NCBI RefSeq assembly: GCF_006912135.1
Contig: NZ_VIRS01000007.1
Location: 62,001 to 126,000, forward strand
Length of the DNA stretch: 64,000 nucleotides
Source of the DNA: Cryptosporangium phraense
GTDB lineage: Bacteria; Actinomycetota; Actinomycetes; Mycobacteriales; Cryptosporangiaceae
Direction of reading: 5' to 3'
A program made the position numbers and the translations under genes. Positions 50,545 to 59,560 of the stretch are shown piece after piece. The notes under the pieces were generated by a model. It did no database searches. It saw nothing but the letters and a program-made list of their open reading frames with translations, and was not told the DNA's origin. Position 1 is the first letter of the stretch. Every line of letters begins with the position of its first letter.

Positions 50545-52553
50545 GCGCGCTCCTCCGAGAGAACCACCATCGTGGCGTCGTGTGACGCCGTCCACCGCAC
50601 CGGCAGCCCGGCCGCCATCAGGTGGGCGCCGGAGTACTCGGTGTCCCCGGCACGATAGGTGGCGGTGGCCGAGAGCCCGCGCAGCGGGAGGCGCACGTCC
50701 CGGCCGGGCACCGCGCCGAGCCCGTCGAGCCGGCCGGTGTTCCAGGCCAGCACCACGGTCCGGTCCCCCAGCGTGTACTGCACCGCGCAGCGGTCGGCGT
50801 CCGGGGACCCGATCCGATGCACGGTCCCCTCGGTGATGACGTCGCGGACCCGCTTGTACCGGGCCACCCACTCCCGAGCGGTCGCCCGGGAAGAGTCCGG
50901 CCAGGCCGAGACGTCGGCGCCGATGCCCAGCACGCCCGCGCAGGCCAGGACGAACCGGAAGTCCAGCGACCGCGGGCGGGCGTCGAACAGCCCGGGCGCG
51001 TCGGTGACCCACGAGCTCATCAGGTGCGGCGCGTGCGCGGCCAGGAACCCGTGCTGGACCCGTAGCCGGTCGAGCGGCGCGGTGTTGTCCGACGGCCACA
51101 GCACGTCGGTGCGGGCCGCCATCGCCAGGTCGACGCGCGCCCCGCCGGCCGCGCACCCCTCGACGGTCACCTGCGGGAACGCGGCCCGCAGGTGGTCGAG
51201 GATCCGGTACAGCGCGGCGACGTGCGCGCCGTCGGCGTCCGGGGCCACCGACTCGGTGCGGGGCCGGTTGAAGTCCCACTTGAGGTAGTCGATCGGGTAG
51301 GCCGACAGCAGGCCGTCGAGCGTCGCGGTGACGAACTTCTCGACGTCGGGCCGGCCGAGGTCGAGCAGGTACTGGTTCCGGATCGCGGTCTGCGGGCGCC
51401 CGTCGGCCCGGTACACCCAGTCCGGGTGCTCCGCGTAGAGCGCGGAGGCCGGGTTGACCATCTCCGGCTCGACCCAGAGCCCGAACTTCAGGCCCTTGGC
51501 CCGGACGGCGTGCACGAACGCGTCGAAACCGGCCGGGAACCTGGCCGGGTCCGGCGTCCAGTCGCCGAGGCCGCCGGTGTCGTCGGCGCGGCCGGTGAAC
51601 CAGCCGTCGTCGACGACGAACGTCTCCACGCCCAGGTCCGCCGCCACGTCCGCGAGCGCCAGCTGACCCTCGGCCGTGACGTCGAACGTCGTCGCCTCCC
51701 AGGAGTTGTAGACGACGGTCCGCGGGCCCGGCCGGGCCCGGGCCCGCTCGTAGGTGTGCCAGGCCCGGGCCAGGCCGTCGACGCCGTCGCCGCTGTAGGC
51801 GCCGGCCGCGACCGGCGTGGTGAGGGTCTCGCCGGGCGCGAGCCGGAGCGGCCCGTCGAGCCGACGGCCGGCCCGCACCCGGGTCAGCCCGGCCGCGTCG
51901 GCCTCGGCCGTGAGGGCCCAGGATCCCGTCCAGGCCAGTTGGACGCCCCAGGTGGGGCCGTGGTCGCCCGCGTTCTGGACGGCCAGGTACGGCGAAAAAG
52001 CGTGGCCGGTGACGCCCTGGGCGCTGCCGATCGCGAACCGGCCCCGGGGCAGCACGAGCGACGCGGTCGTGAACTCCTGCGCCCACTGGCCGCACAGATA
52101 GTGCAGCCGGGCCCCGGACGGCGTCGGCACCGAGAAGCCCGCCGAGCCGAGCGCCGAGATCGACACCGGCGCGGTCCCGTCATGGCGCAGCCGCACCCAG
52201 CGCTCGATCACGTCGGTGCCCCCGGCGAACCGGTAGCACTGCTCCCCCACCAGCCCGGTCAGCGCGTCGGCGAACGTCACGGTCAGCGTGTCGTCGGTCT
52301 GGGAAGCGTCCGCGTAGGCCCACCGGAAAGCCCCTCCGACCCGCAGGTCGGCACCGTGGAACGGGCGCAGCCCGTCGGTCGCGTACTCGACCGGAGCGAC
52401 GTCACCGGGCGTGAGGTACTGGACCTTGCCGGAGAAGGCCAGCGGGGACGGGCCGCGGGACACCCCGGCCGGGCCCCAGGAGTGCAGCTCGAGCCACTCC
52501 GGGGCCGCGGTGACCGTGTACTCGGTGGTGGCGCCGGCGAGGGTCCACCTCAT
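50541..52553 (-). CDS. GH36 alpha-galactosidase
   Basis: 670 aa. N-terminal beta-sandwich to about 250, catalytic barrel with NSWEATTFDV near 283-292, DDGWF at 315-319, nucleophile D427 in YLKWDFNR and acid/base D489 in PSDNTAP. It contains CAAGGARVD as expected in GH36. No signal peptide, so galactosides are taken up by the ABC importer and hydrolysed inside to release galactose. Overlaps both neighbours by four bases. Confidence 0.89.
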   Translation of the reverse strand: MRWTLAGATTEYTVTAAPEWLELHSWGPAGVSRGPSPLAFSGKVQYLTPGDVAPVEYATDGLRPFHGADLRVGGAFRWAYADASQTDDTLTVTFADALTGLVGEQCYRFAGGTDVIERWVRLRHDGTAPVSISALGSAGFSVPTPSGARLHYLCGQWAQEFTTASLVLPRGRFAIGSAQGVTGHAFSPYLAVQNAGDHGPTWGVQLAWTGSWALTAEADAAGLTRVRAGRRLDGPLRLAPGETLTTPVAAGAYSGDGVDGLARAWHTYERARARPGPRTVVYNSWEATTFDVTAEGQLALADVAADLGVETFVVDDGWFTGRADDTGGLGDWTPDPARFPAGFDAFVHAVRAKGLKFGLWVEPEMVNPASALYAEHPDWVYRADGRPQTAIRNQYLLDLGRPDVEKFVTATLDGLLSAYPIDYLKWDFNRPRTESVAPDADGAHVAALYRILDHLRAAFPQVTVEGCAAGGARVDLAMAARTDVLWPSDNTAPLDRLRVQHGFLAAHAPHLMSSWVTDAPGLFDARPRSLDFRFVLACAGVLGIGADVSAWPDSSRATAREWVARYKRVRDVITEGTVHRIGSPDADRCAVQYTLGDRTVVLAWNTGRLDGLGAVPGRDVRLPLRGLSATATYRAGDTEYSGAHLMAAGLPVRWTASHDATMVVLSEERA

Positions 52554-53779
52554 GCCAGGAACGCCGCATTGAGACGACGCTGCAGCGCGACGTCGTTCCA
52601 CATCGGGTGGTGCGGGGCGGCGTTGGAGCAGACGATCGTGCCCCAGGCGCCGAGCTCGCGGCTGCGCCGGACCGCGTGCTCGCAGATCTCGGCGCCGACC
52701 GGGCCCTCCTCGAACGTGCCGTGCAGCGGCGTGTACCCGACCCAGCCCTCGCCGAAGACCAGCGGGATTCCCCGGGCCGCGGCCAGGTCGGCGGCGGCGT
52801 CGAGCCAGGTGTCGAGCAGGACCCGCATCGCGATCCGGTGCTCGCCGTAGCGGGAGTACAGCCAGCGGTCCCACTTGCCGGGGTCGCACCAGTCGTGGGT
52901 GTAGATCTCGCGGGCCCCGACGACGGTGGCGTCGAGGACCCAGCGCCGTTCCGGTGCGGGCAGCCACTCCTCCAGCGGGGGTGCACCATCGCGCAGGAGC
53001 TCGGCGTAGGCGCGTTCCTGCGGGTACGGGCGCGACGGGTCGCGGAGCGCGAACTCCTCGACCAGCGAACCGAGCACCCCGTACACGTACGGGTGGAAGA
53101 TCGCGACCCCGATGTTGCGCGGGACGCCCCGGAGCTGCTCGATCGGCACGTGCGCGATGTTCACCGTGCACGGCACCGAGGGGTGGCGGTCGGTGAACCG
53201 GTCGATGCCCTTCTCCAGGCCGTCGCGGATCCCGAGCAGCGACCCGAATTCGCCGCCCTCGGTGAGGGCGCTGTACTGCACCTCGTTGTGGAGCTCGACG
53301 AACGCGATCGTGTCCGCGAGGCCTTCGGCGGTCACGAAGTCGACCAGGTCGGCCTGGGCGTCGGCCAGCGCGAGGGGCCGGGCCTCCACGGGGACCTGGC
53401 GGAGGGCCGCGTGCCAGGAGGAGTCGGCGAGGAACGACGGGGACTGCTGGTACTCCCAGCTCGACACGATCACGCGCACGTCGTGCCGGGCGGCGGCCCG
53501 GAAGAACGCCAGCAGGTGCGCGCGGCCGTCGAGGGTGGTGGGGGCTTTCACGTCGTACCAGCGGGTGCGCTGCCCGTACTCGCCGCCGAGTGAGCGGAAT
53601 CGGAGCGCGGACGTGTCGAGGCCGGAGCGGAACAGCAGCCAGGGCATCGCGCAGATCCGCACGGTGTTGTAACCCCGGTCGACGGCCTCGGCGAAGGCCA
53701 CGTCCAGGTCTTCGAAGGGTTCCCCTGGGCCGGTGCGCGTGTACCAGGTGAAATCCCACAGAGAGATGGTCAGGTTCAC
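52550..53779 (-). CDS. cellulase-like glycoside hydrolase-family protein
   Basis: 409 aa, GTG start at the MalG-type permease stop. TIM-barrel pattern with WDFTWYTRTGPGEPFEDLD, WEYQQSPSF, VELHNEVQYS near 165-174 (candidate acid/base Glu) and VFGEGWVGYTP near 335-345 (candidate nucleophile Glu). It resembles the cellulase-like Pfam family of clan GH-A. No signal peptide, so it acts on imported oligosaccharides. The linkage is unknown; the two conserved Glu support hydrolase activity. Confidence 0.75.
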   Translation of the reverse strand: MNLTISLWDFTWYTRTGPGEPFEDLDVAFAEAVDRGYNTVRICAMPWLLFRSGLDTSALRFRSLGGEYGQRTRWYDVKAPTTLDGRAHLLAFFRAAARHDVRVIVSSWEYQQSPSFLADSSWHAALRQVPVEARPLALADAQADLVDFVTAEGLADTIAFVELHNEVQYSALTEGGEFGSLLGIRDGLEKGIDRFTDRHPSVPCTVNIAHVPIEQLRGVPRNIGVAIFHPYVYGVLGSLVEEFALRDPSRPYPQERAYAELLRDGAPPLEEWLPAPERRWVLDATVVGAREIYTHDWCDPGKWDRWLYSRYGEHRIAMRVLLDTWLDAAADLAAARGIPLVFGEGWVGYTPLHGTFEEGPVGAEICEHAVRRSRELGAWGTIVCSNAAPHHPMWNDVALQRRLNAAFLA

Positions 53780-54657
53780 TTGTTCGCCCCCACCAGCAGC
53801 CCCGACACGAAATGCCGCTGGAACGCGAAGAACACGATCGCGGTCGGCACCGCGGCCAGCACCGACGCCGCCGCCACCACGTTCCACTGCGACACGTACC
53901 CGCCCTGCAGGTTCAGCAGGGCCGCGGTGACCGGCAGTTTCGCCTCGGTGCGCAGCACGGTGATCGCCCAGATCAGGTCGTTGAAGATCCACGTCGTGGC
54001 CAGCGCAGCGAGCGCGGCGAGGGAAGGGCGGCACAGCGGCAGCACGATCCGGGCGTAGATCTGCACCGGCCCGGCCCCGTCGATGCGGGCCGCCTCGGTG
54101 AGTTCCCCGGGCAACGACCGCATGAACCCGTACAGCACGAACGTGTAGAACCCGAGCCCGAACCCGACGTGGATCAGCACCAGCCCGGTCAGCGTGTCGT
54201 ACAGGCCGATCGACTCGGTGATCCGGGACACCGGGATCAGCAGGATCTGCGGGGGCAGCAGGTTCCCGGCCAGCATGATCAGCAGGATCGCCCGCCGCCC
54301 GGGGATCGCGTACCGGCTCAGCGCGTACGCGGCCATCGACGCCAGCCACAGCGTGATGACGACCGCGGGCACGGTGATCTTGATCGACGTCCACAGGGAC
54401 CGGGCCATTCCGCCAGTGCCCAGCGCGGTGTCGAACGCGCCGAGGCCGAAGCTGTGCGGCCAGGACGCGGTGCCGTTCGCGGCCACGTCGTCGAACGACC
54501 GCACGGCCAGGAGCAGCACGAACGCCATCGGCGCGACCCAGAGCAGGGTGATCGGGGCCATCACGGCGTGGAAGACCCAGGCCCTCCGCCGCCGCCGGGG
54601 CGGCGGGGCCGCGACCGGCTCGTCCACCGACGGGGACGCCACCAGGGTGGCACTCAT
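53776..54657 (-). CDS. carbohydrate ABC transporter permease (MalG type)
   Basis: 293 aa, six hydrophobic helices. The EAA loop GELTEAARIDGAGPVQIYARIVLPLCRP near 199-226 contacts the ATPase. Long basic cytoplasmic N-terminus. Second permease of the importer; ATGA/GTGA overlaps link it to both neighbours. Confidence 0.9.
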   Translation of the reverse strand: MSATLVASPSVDEPVAAPPPRRRRRAWVFHAVMAPITLLWVAPMAFVLLLAVRSFDDVAANGTASWPHSFGLGAFDTALGTGGMARSLWTSIKITVPAVVITLWLASMAAYALSRYAIPGRRAILLIMLAGNLLPPQILLIPVSRITESIGLYDTLTGLVLIHVGFGLGFYTFVLYGFMRSLPGELTEAARIDGAGPVQIYARIVLPLCRPSLAALAALATTWIFNDLIWAITVLRTEAKLPVTAALLNLQGGYVSQWNVVAAASVLAAVPTAIVFFAFQRHFVSGLLVGANK

Positions 54658-55559
54658 GCCGCGGCCTCCTCACGGGTCGCCCGGACCAGGTACGTGATGA
54701 TGAAGACCAGCGCCAGCGCGAAGATCACCACCGCGATCGCGGACGCGTAGCCCAGGTTCAGGAACTTGAAGCCCTGCTGGAACATGTACGTGCTGAGCAG
54801 CTCGGACGAGTGGTACGGGCCGCCCGCGGTCATCGCCCAGACGATGTCGAACGTCCGCAGCGAGTCGATCACGGTCACCGCGAACACCACGGTGTTGACG
54901 CCGCGCAACTGTGGCCAGGTGACGTACCGGAACCGCTGCCAGGCGGTGGCCCCGTCCACCGCCGACGCGTCGTCGAGCGTCGGGTCGGTGCCCTTGAGGC
55001 CGGCCAGGTACAGCACCATCACGTACCCGACCTGCCGCCAGACGGCGGCGACCAGCACGGCATAAAGAGCCGTGTCCGGGTTCGCCAGCCACTGCTTTTC
55101 CCACGAGCCCAGCCCGATCGCGCCGAGCAGCGTGTTGATCGACCCGTCGGGCTGGTACTGGACCCGCCAGAACAGGCCGGTCACCGCGAGCGAGAACACC
55201 ATCGGCAGGTAGATCGCGCTGCGGTAGAGGCCGACCCCGCGCCGGGGCCGGTTCAGCGCGAGCGCCAGCGCCAGCCCGCCCAGCACCGACAGCCCACCGA
55301 ACCCGACCGCCCAGATGACGTTGTTCTTCAGCGCCCCGGTGAAGACGTCGTCGGAGAACAGCTGCGAGTAGTTGTCGAGCCCGACCGGCTGGGCCGCGCC
55401 CAGCCCGTTCCAGGTCGTGAACGACAGGTAGAAGCTGTTGAGCGCCGGCCAGAACACCATGCCGACCTCGACCAGCGCCGGCACCGTCAGGAACACCCAG
55501 ACGATGGCCGGGACCCGGCGCCAGGCCTTCCGCCGTGCGGGAGCGGCGAGAACGGTCAC
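54654..55559 (-). CDS. carbohydrate ABC transporter permease (MalF type)
   Basis: 301 aa from GTG 55559, which overlaps the binding-protein stop (GTGA); the in-frame start at 55592 lies inside that gene. Hydrophobic helices and the EAA-like loop DPTLDDASAVDGATAWQRFRYVTWPQL. Forms the heterodimeric pore with the MalG-type subunit. The ATPase is not encoded nearby. Confidence 0.88.
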   Translation of the reverse strand: MTVLAAPARRKAWRRVPAIVWVFLTVPALVEVGMVFWPALNSFYLSFTTWNGLGAAQPVGLDNYSQLFSDDVFTGALKNNVIWAVGFGGLSVLGGLALALALNRPRRGVGLYRSAIYLPMVFSLAVTGLFWRVQYQPDGSINTLLGAIGLGSWEKQWLANPDTALYAVLVAAVWRQVGYVMVLYLAGLKGTDPTLDDASAVDGATAWQRFRYVTWPQLRGVNTVVFAVTVIDSLRTFDIVWAMTAGGPYHSSELLSTYMFQQGFKFLNLGYASAIAVVIFALALVFIITYLVRATREEAAA

Positions 55560-56836
55560 GACCCGAGGACCTTCTTCGCCGACGCCTGCCACTCCTTGAG
55601 GATCGCGTTCACGTCACCGGGCTTGTCGAGGAACTTCGTCAGCGCCGTGTCGGCCGTGGTCTGCAGCTCGTCGCTGGAGTCCCGGTTGAAGAACTGGGTG
55701 ATCTCCTGGGTCTCGTTCAGGTGCGTGATGCCCTTCTGCACCAGCGGCGAGAACTTCGACGTGTCGACCTCGGACGACGTCGGCAGGTTCGACGACTTCG
55801 CGCGTTCGATGAACTTCTGCTGCTGTTGCGGGCCGGCCAGGTACGAGAGCAGGTCGAGCGCGCCCTGCTTGTTGCGGGTCTTGGCGGCCGCGAAGTACCC
55901 GTCGGTGGGGGCCTCCTCGGCGACCGGCACCGACGTGTCGATCGTCGGGACGCGGAAGAAGTCGATGTCCTCGACCCCGCCCTGCGGCACCGAGCTGGTG
56001 GCGAACGCGCCGATCAGGTACATCGCCGCCTTCTTGTTGACCAGCGGGGTGACCGCGTCCTGGTAGGAGTACGAGCGGCCCTTCGGGTCGAGGTACTCGA
56101 TCAGCTGCCGGTAGTGGTCCATGACCTGCTTGACCTCGGCCGAGTCGAACGAGTGCTGCCCGGCCAGCAGCTCCCGGTGGAACTTCGCGCCGTTGATCCG
56201 CAGGTTGAGGTAGTCGAACCAGCCGGACGCCATCCACGGCGTCGAGCCGGTGCCCATCGTCAGCGGGTAGACGCCCTTGCTCTTGATCGTCTTGCAGACC
56301 GCGATGAACTCGTCCCAGGTCTTCGGTGGCTGCACGCCCCACTCGGCGAACGCCGACTTCTTGTAGAAGACGCCCCACCAGTAGTAGTTCGTGGGGATGA
56401 AGATCTGCTTGCCGTCGGCGGCGGTCGACAGTTCCTTGAGCGCGGGCGAGAACTTCGCGCAGGCCCCGTCGCCGGTCCACAGTGACGACACGTCGAGCAG
56501 GAAGCCCTTGCTGGCGTAGTCGCGGGCCACCGAGCCCGCGTACCAGGTGAGCACGTCCGGCGGGTTGGCCGAGTTGAGGTAGGTCGGCAGCTGGGCGCGG
56601 AACGTCTCGATCGCGATCGTGTTGAGCGTGACCTTCTGCTTCGTGTAGCCGTCGACCACCGCGGTCAGCGCGGCCTTCGGGTCCGCGTCGGACTGCGAGT
56701 TCTGCAGCGTCAGCGTGTTCGAGCCGCTGCCGCCGCCGGAGTCGCTCCCGGTCGCGCAGCTGGACAGGAGGGCGGCGGCCCCGAGGCCGCCGAGACCGGC
56801 CAGGAATCCTCTGCGGCTGACTGCGGTGGTAGCCAT
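55556..56836 (-). CDS. sugar ABC transporter substrate-binding lipoprotein
   Basis: 426 aa family 1 (MalE-like) binding protein. Twin-arginine motif SRRGFLAG at 7-14 and lipobox LSSC with Cys 27, so a Tat-exported lipoprotein. Mature domain has WYAGSVARDY, NYYWWGVFYKK and PPKTWDEF motifs. ATG 56836 with GGAGG upstream. First gene of the minus operon. Together with alpha-galactosidase it suggests uptake of alpha-galactosides such as melibiose-, raffinose- or galactomannan-type oligosaccharides. Confidence 0.89.
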   Translation of the reverse strand: MATTAVSRRGFLAGLGGLGAAALLSSCATGSDSGGGSGSNTLTLQNSQSDADPKAALTAVVDGYTKQKVTLNTIAIETFRAQLPTYLNSANPPDVLTWYAGSVARDYASKGFLLDVSSLWTGDGACAKFSPALKELSTAADGKQIFIPTNYYWWGVFYKKSAFAEWGVQPPKTWDEFIAVCKTIKSKGVYPLTMGTGSTPWMASGWFDYLNLRINGAKFHRELLAGQHSFDSAEVKQVMDHYRQLIEYLDPKGRSYSYQDAVTPLVNKKAAMYLIGAFATSSVPQGGVEDIDFFRVPTIDTSVPVAEEAPTDGYFAAAKTRNKQGALDLLSYLAGPQQQQKFIERAKSSNLPTSSEVDTSKFSPLVQKGITHLNETQEITQFFNRDSSDELQTTADTALTKFLDKPGDVNAILKEWQASAKKVLGS

Positions 56837-56970
56837 GTGAACCCTCCGGGGGGCGAGAGTCATTCGCGGCGTCCCCTGCGACGCCGCGTTGCCGAAAGGT
56901 TGCCCGCCGATGGCAGGGCTGTCAATATATCTTCGTAATTAATGGTTAGTTCGAAACCGGAGGCGCGCGG
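56837..56970. promoter_or_regulatory. divergent promoter region of the galactoside locus
   Basis: 134 nt between the two operons, with an AT-rich island at about 56918-56953 (TATATC, TAATTAAT) that is rare in this DNA. It must contain both promoters and probably the DgoR-like operator; no perfect palindrome was found by eye. Confidence 0.6.
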
Positions 56971-57696
56971 ATGGGCGATCGTTTCGCCGGGAAGACCGCT
57001 CTCGTCACGGGCGCGGCCGGTGGCATCGGGGCCGCCTGTGCGGCCCGGCTCGCCGCCGAGGGCGCCTCGGTCGTGCTGACCGACGTGCGTCCGGCCGAGG
57101 AGGCCGCGGAGAAGATCCGCGCCGCGGGCGGCCGCGCCACCGCGGTGGTGGCCGACGCGTCCGATGAGGACGCCTGGCGGCGCACCGCGTCGGCCTGCGG
57201 CCCGGTCGACGTCCTGGTCTCCAACGCGGTCCTGGTGGACGTGAAGCCCGCGCACGAAACGAGCCGGGAATCCTGGGACCGGCAGCTCGCCGTGTCGCTG
57301 ACCGGGTCGTTCCTCGGCGTCCGCGCGCTGCTGCCGTCGCTGCGGGCGGCCGTGCTCATCTCGTCGGTGCACGCGCTGGTGGGGCTGCCCGGGCGGCCGG
57401 CCTACGCGGCGGCGAAAGGGGCGCTGGTCTCGCTGGGCCGCCAGCTCGCGGTCGAGTACGGTCCGGCGCTGCGGGTCAACGTCGTCCTGCCCGGCCCGAT
57501 CCTGACCGACGCCTGGGCCGGCTTCAGCCGGGCCGACCGGGAGCGCAGCGCCGCGGCCACGGTCGCCGGCCGGCTGGGCGACCCGGCCGAGGTCGCGGCC
57601 GCGGTCGCGTTCCTGGCCTCCGACGAGGCCGCGTTCATCACCGGCACGACGCTGGTCGTGGACGGCGGCTGGACCGCTTCGAAGTCTTCATCGTGA
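56971..57696 (+). CDS. SDR-family sugar (galactose?) 1-dehydrogenase
   Basis: 241 aa SDR. TGAAGGIG near 13-20, DADASDE-like acidic stretch, SNA in place of NNAG, catalytic Ser in SSVHA and YAAAK Tyr-Lys, ending GTTLVVDGGW. GGAGG lies before its ATG. As first gene of an operon with dgoD and aldolase it is well placed to oxidise galactose to galactono-lactone, as sugar-type SDR dehydrogenases do. The substrate is inferred from context. Its stop overlaps the GntR start. Confidence 0.78.
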   Translation: MGDRFAGKTALVTGAAGGIGAACAARLAAEGASVVLTDVRPAEEAAEKIRAAGGRATAVVADASDEDAWRRTASACGPVDVLVSNAVLVDVKPAHETSRESWDRQLAVSLTGSFLGVRALLPSLRAAVLISSVHALVGLPGRPAYAAAKGALVSLGRQLAVEYGPALRVNVVLPGPILTDAWAGFSRADRERSAAATVAGRLGDPAEVAAAVAFLASDEAAFITGTTLVVDGGWTASKSSS

Positions 57697-58418
57697 CGAA
57701 CGGGAGACCCCACCGGATGCAGCAGTACGTGGCGCGCGGAGTACACGGTCAGACGGTCGAGGTGCTCGCCCAGCGCATCCTGACCGGCCAGCTCCCGGAG
57801 GGTTCCACACTCGACATCGGCGCGCTGCAGACCGAGTTCGACGTCAGTCTGACCGTGCTCCGGGAGGCGCTGCGCGTGCTGGCCGCGAAGGGCATGGTCG
57901 ACGCGCGGCCCAAGCGCGGCACGTTCGTCCGCCCGCGCGGCGACTGGAGCCTGCTCGACCCGGACGTCCTGCGGTGGCAGTTCTCCCGGCAGGTGCGGCC
58001 GGGTCTCTTCGCGGACCTGCACGAGGTCCGGAGCATCGTCGAGCCGGGCGCGGCCGGGCTGGCCGCGTCGCGGGCCACCGACGACGACCTGGCCGCGCTC
58101 GACGACGCGCTCGACGCGATGGCCGCGGCCGGGAACGACGCCGGGGCCGCGGTCGAGGCGGACCTCGCGTTCCACCGGGCGCTGCTCGCCGCCACCCACA
58201 ACGAGCTGCTGCAGCGCATGGAGGTCCTGATCGAGACCGGCCTGGCCGAACGCGACCGGATGGTCCACCGCCACGGGCCCGGCGACCCGGTCCCCGCGCA
58301 CCGGGCCGTGGTCGGCGCGATCCGGGCCCGGGACGCGCTGGGGGCCGCCCAGGCCATGGGCCGGTTGCTGGAGCAGGCCGTCGCGGACGTCGCCCGGCTC
58401 GAGGAGTCGCCCGAATGA
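57693..58418 (+). CDS. DgoR-like GntR-family (FCD) regulator
   Basis: 241 aa, GTG start at the SDR stop. Winged HTH near 18-82 with LPEGSTLDIGALQTEFDVSLTVLREALRVLAAKGMVDARPKRGTFV-type pattern, then an FCD domain with DLHEVRSIVEPGAAGLAA and FHRALLAATHNELL. The 'DPDVLRW' segment after the wing is typical of DgoR/GntR repressors of sugar-acid genes. It lies inside the operon with dgoD, so it probably represses it and responds to galactonate or a downstream acid. Confidence 0.86.
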   Translation: MTNGRPHRMQQYVARGVHGQTVEVLAQRILTGQLPEGSTLDIGALQTEFDVSLTVLREALRVLAAKGMVDARPKRGTFVRPRGDWSLLDPDVLRWQFSRQVRPGLFADLHEVRSIVEPGAAGLAASRATDDDLAALDDALDAMAAAGNDAGAAVEADLAFHRALLAATHNELLQRMEVLIETGLAERDRMVHRHGPGDPVPAHRAVVGAIRARDALGAAQAMGRLLEQAVADVARLEESPE

Positions 58419-59560
58419 AGATCGTGAGCGTCGAGACGTTCCTGGTGCCACCGCGCTGGCTGTTCTGCCGGATCGGCACCGACGAGGGCCTGGTCGGCTG
58501 GGGCGAGCCGGTCGTCGAGGGCCGGGCCGAGGTCGTCCGCGCGGCCGTCGACGTGCTGGCCGAGTACCTGCTGGGCGAGGACCCGTTACGCATCGAGCAG
58601 CACTGGCAGGTCCTCACCAAGGGCGGGTTCTACCGGGGCGGCCCGGTGCTCTCGTCCGCGGTGGCCGGCGTCGACCAGGCGCTCTGGGACATCGCCGGGC
58701 AGGCCTACGACGCGCCCGTGCACGCGCTGCTCGGGGGCGCGGTCCGCGACCGGGTCCGGGTCTACGCGTGGGTCGGCGGCGACTCGGCCGGCGAGGTGAC
58801 CGACGCGGTGACCGCGCACGTCGAGGCCGGGATGACCGCGGTGAAGATGAACGCCAGCGGGGTGCTCTCCCCGGTGCCGACCCGGGCCGAGCTGGCCGGG
58901 ATCGTGGCCCGGGTCGCGGCCGCCCGGGACGCGCTGGGCGACGACCGGGACGTGGCCGTCGACCTGCACGGCCGGGCCACGTTCGCGGCCGCCCGGCAGA
59001 TCCTGCCCGCGCTCGCGCCGCTGCAGCCGCTGCTGGTCGAGGAACCGCTGCTGCCCGAGCACTCCGCCCGGCTGGCCGAGCTGGTCGCGTGCTCGACGGT
59101 GCCGGTCGCGACCGGGGAACGGCTGTACCACCGGTCGGACTTCCTGCCCGCGCTGACCGCCGGGGTGAGCATCGTCCAGCCCGACCTGTCGCACGCCGGC
59201 GGGATCTCCGAGGTGCGCCGGATCGCCTCGCTGGCCGAGACGCACGGGGCGCTGCTGGCGCCGCACTGCCCGCTCGGGCCGATCGCGCTGGCCGCGAGCC
59301 TGCACGTCGCGCTGGCCACCCCGAACTTCCTGATCCAGGAACAGAGCATGGGCATCCACTACAACGTCGGCGCGGACCTGCTGGACTACCTGGTGGACCC
59401 GGCCCCGCTGACGATCACCGACGGGTACATCGGGCGGCTGTCCGGGCCCGGGCTCGGGGTCTCGGTCGACGAGGCCGCGGTGCGGCGGGCCGACCGGTCC
59501 GGGCACGCCTGGCGCAACCCGGTGTGGCGGCACGCCGACGGGTCCTTCGCGGAATGGTGA
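58415..59560 (+). CDS. dgoD: D-galactonate dehydratase
   Basis: 381 aa, one residue short of E. coli DgoD, and alike over the entire length. Enolase-superfamily residues are in place: D183 and H185 in VDLHGR, metal ligands E209 and E235 (VEEP, TGER), catalytic H284 in APHCPLGP and E309 in IQEQSMGIHYN, with the WRNP ending. It dehydrates D-galactonate to 2-keto-3-deoxygalactonate. This is the strongest single marker that the locus runs the oxidative galactose pathway. ATG overlaps the preceding stop. Confidence 0.92.
   Translation: MKIVSVETFLVPPRWLFCRIGTDEGLVGWGEPVVEGRAEVVRAAVDVLAEYLLGEDPLRIEQHWQVLTKGGFYRGGPVLSSAVAGVDQALWDIAGQAYDAPVHALLGGAVRDRVRVYAWVGGDSAGEVTDAVTAHVEAGMTAVKMNASGVLSPVPTRAELAGIVARVAAARDALGDDRDVAVDLHGRATFAAARQILPALAPLQPLLVEEPLLPEHSARLAELVACSTVPVATGERLYHRSDFLPALTAGVSIVQPDLSHAGGISEVRRIASLAETHGALLAPHCPLGPIALAASLHVALATPNFLIQEQSMGIHYNVGADLLDYLVDPAPLTITDGYIGRLSGPGLGVSVDEAAVRRADRSGHAWRNPVWRHADGSFAEW

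Noticed and set aside
57844-58620. 258-aa minus-strand frame within the dgo operon
   Set aside because: Antisense to the DgoR-like and dgoD genes, both of which have complete domain motifs.
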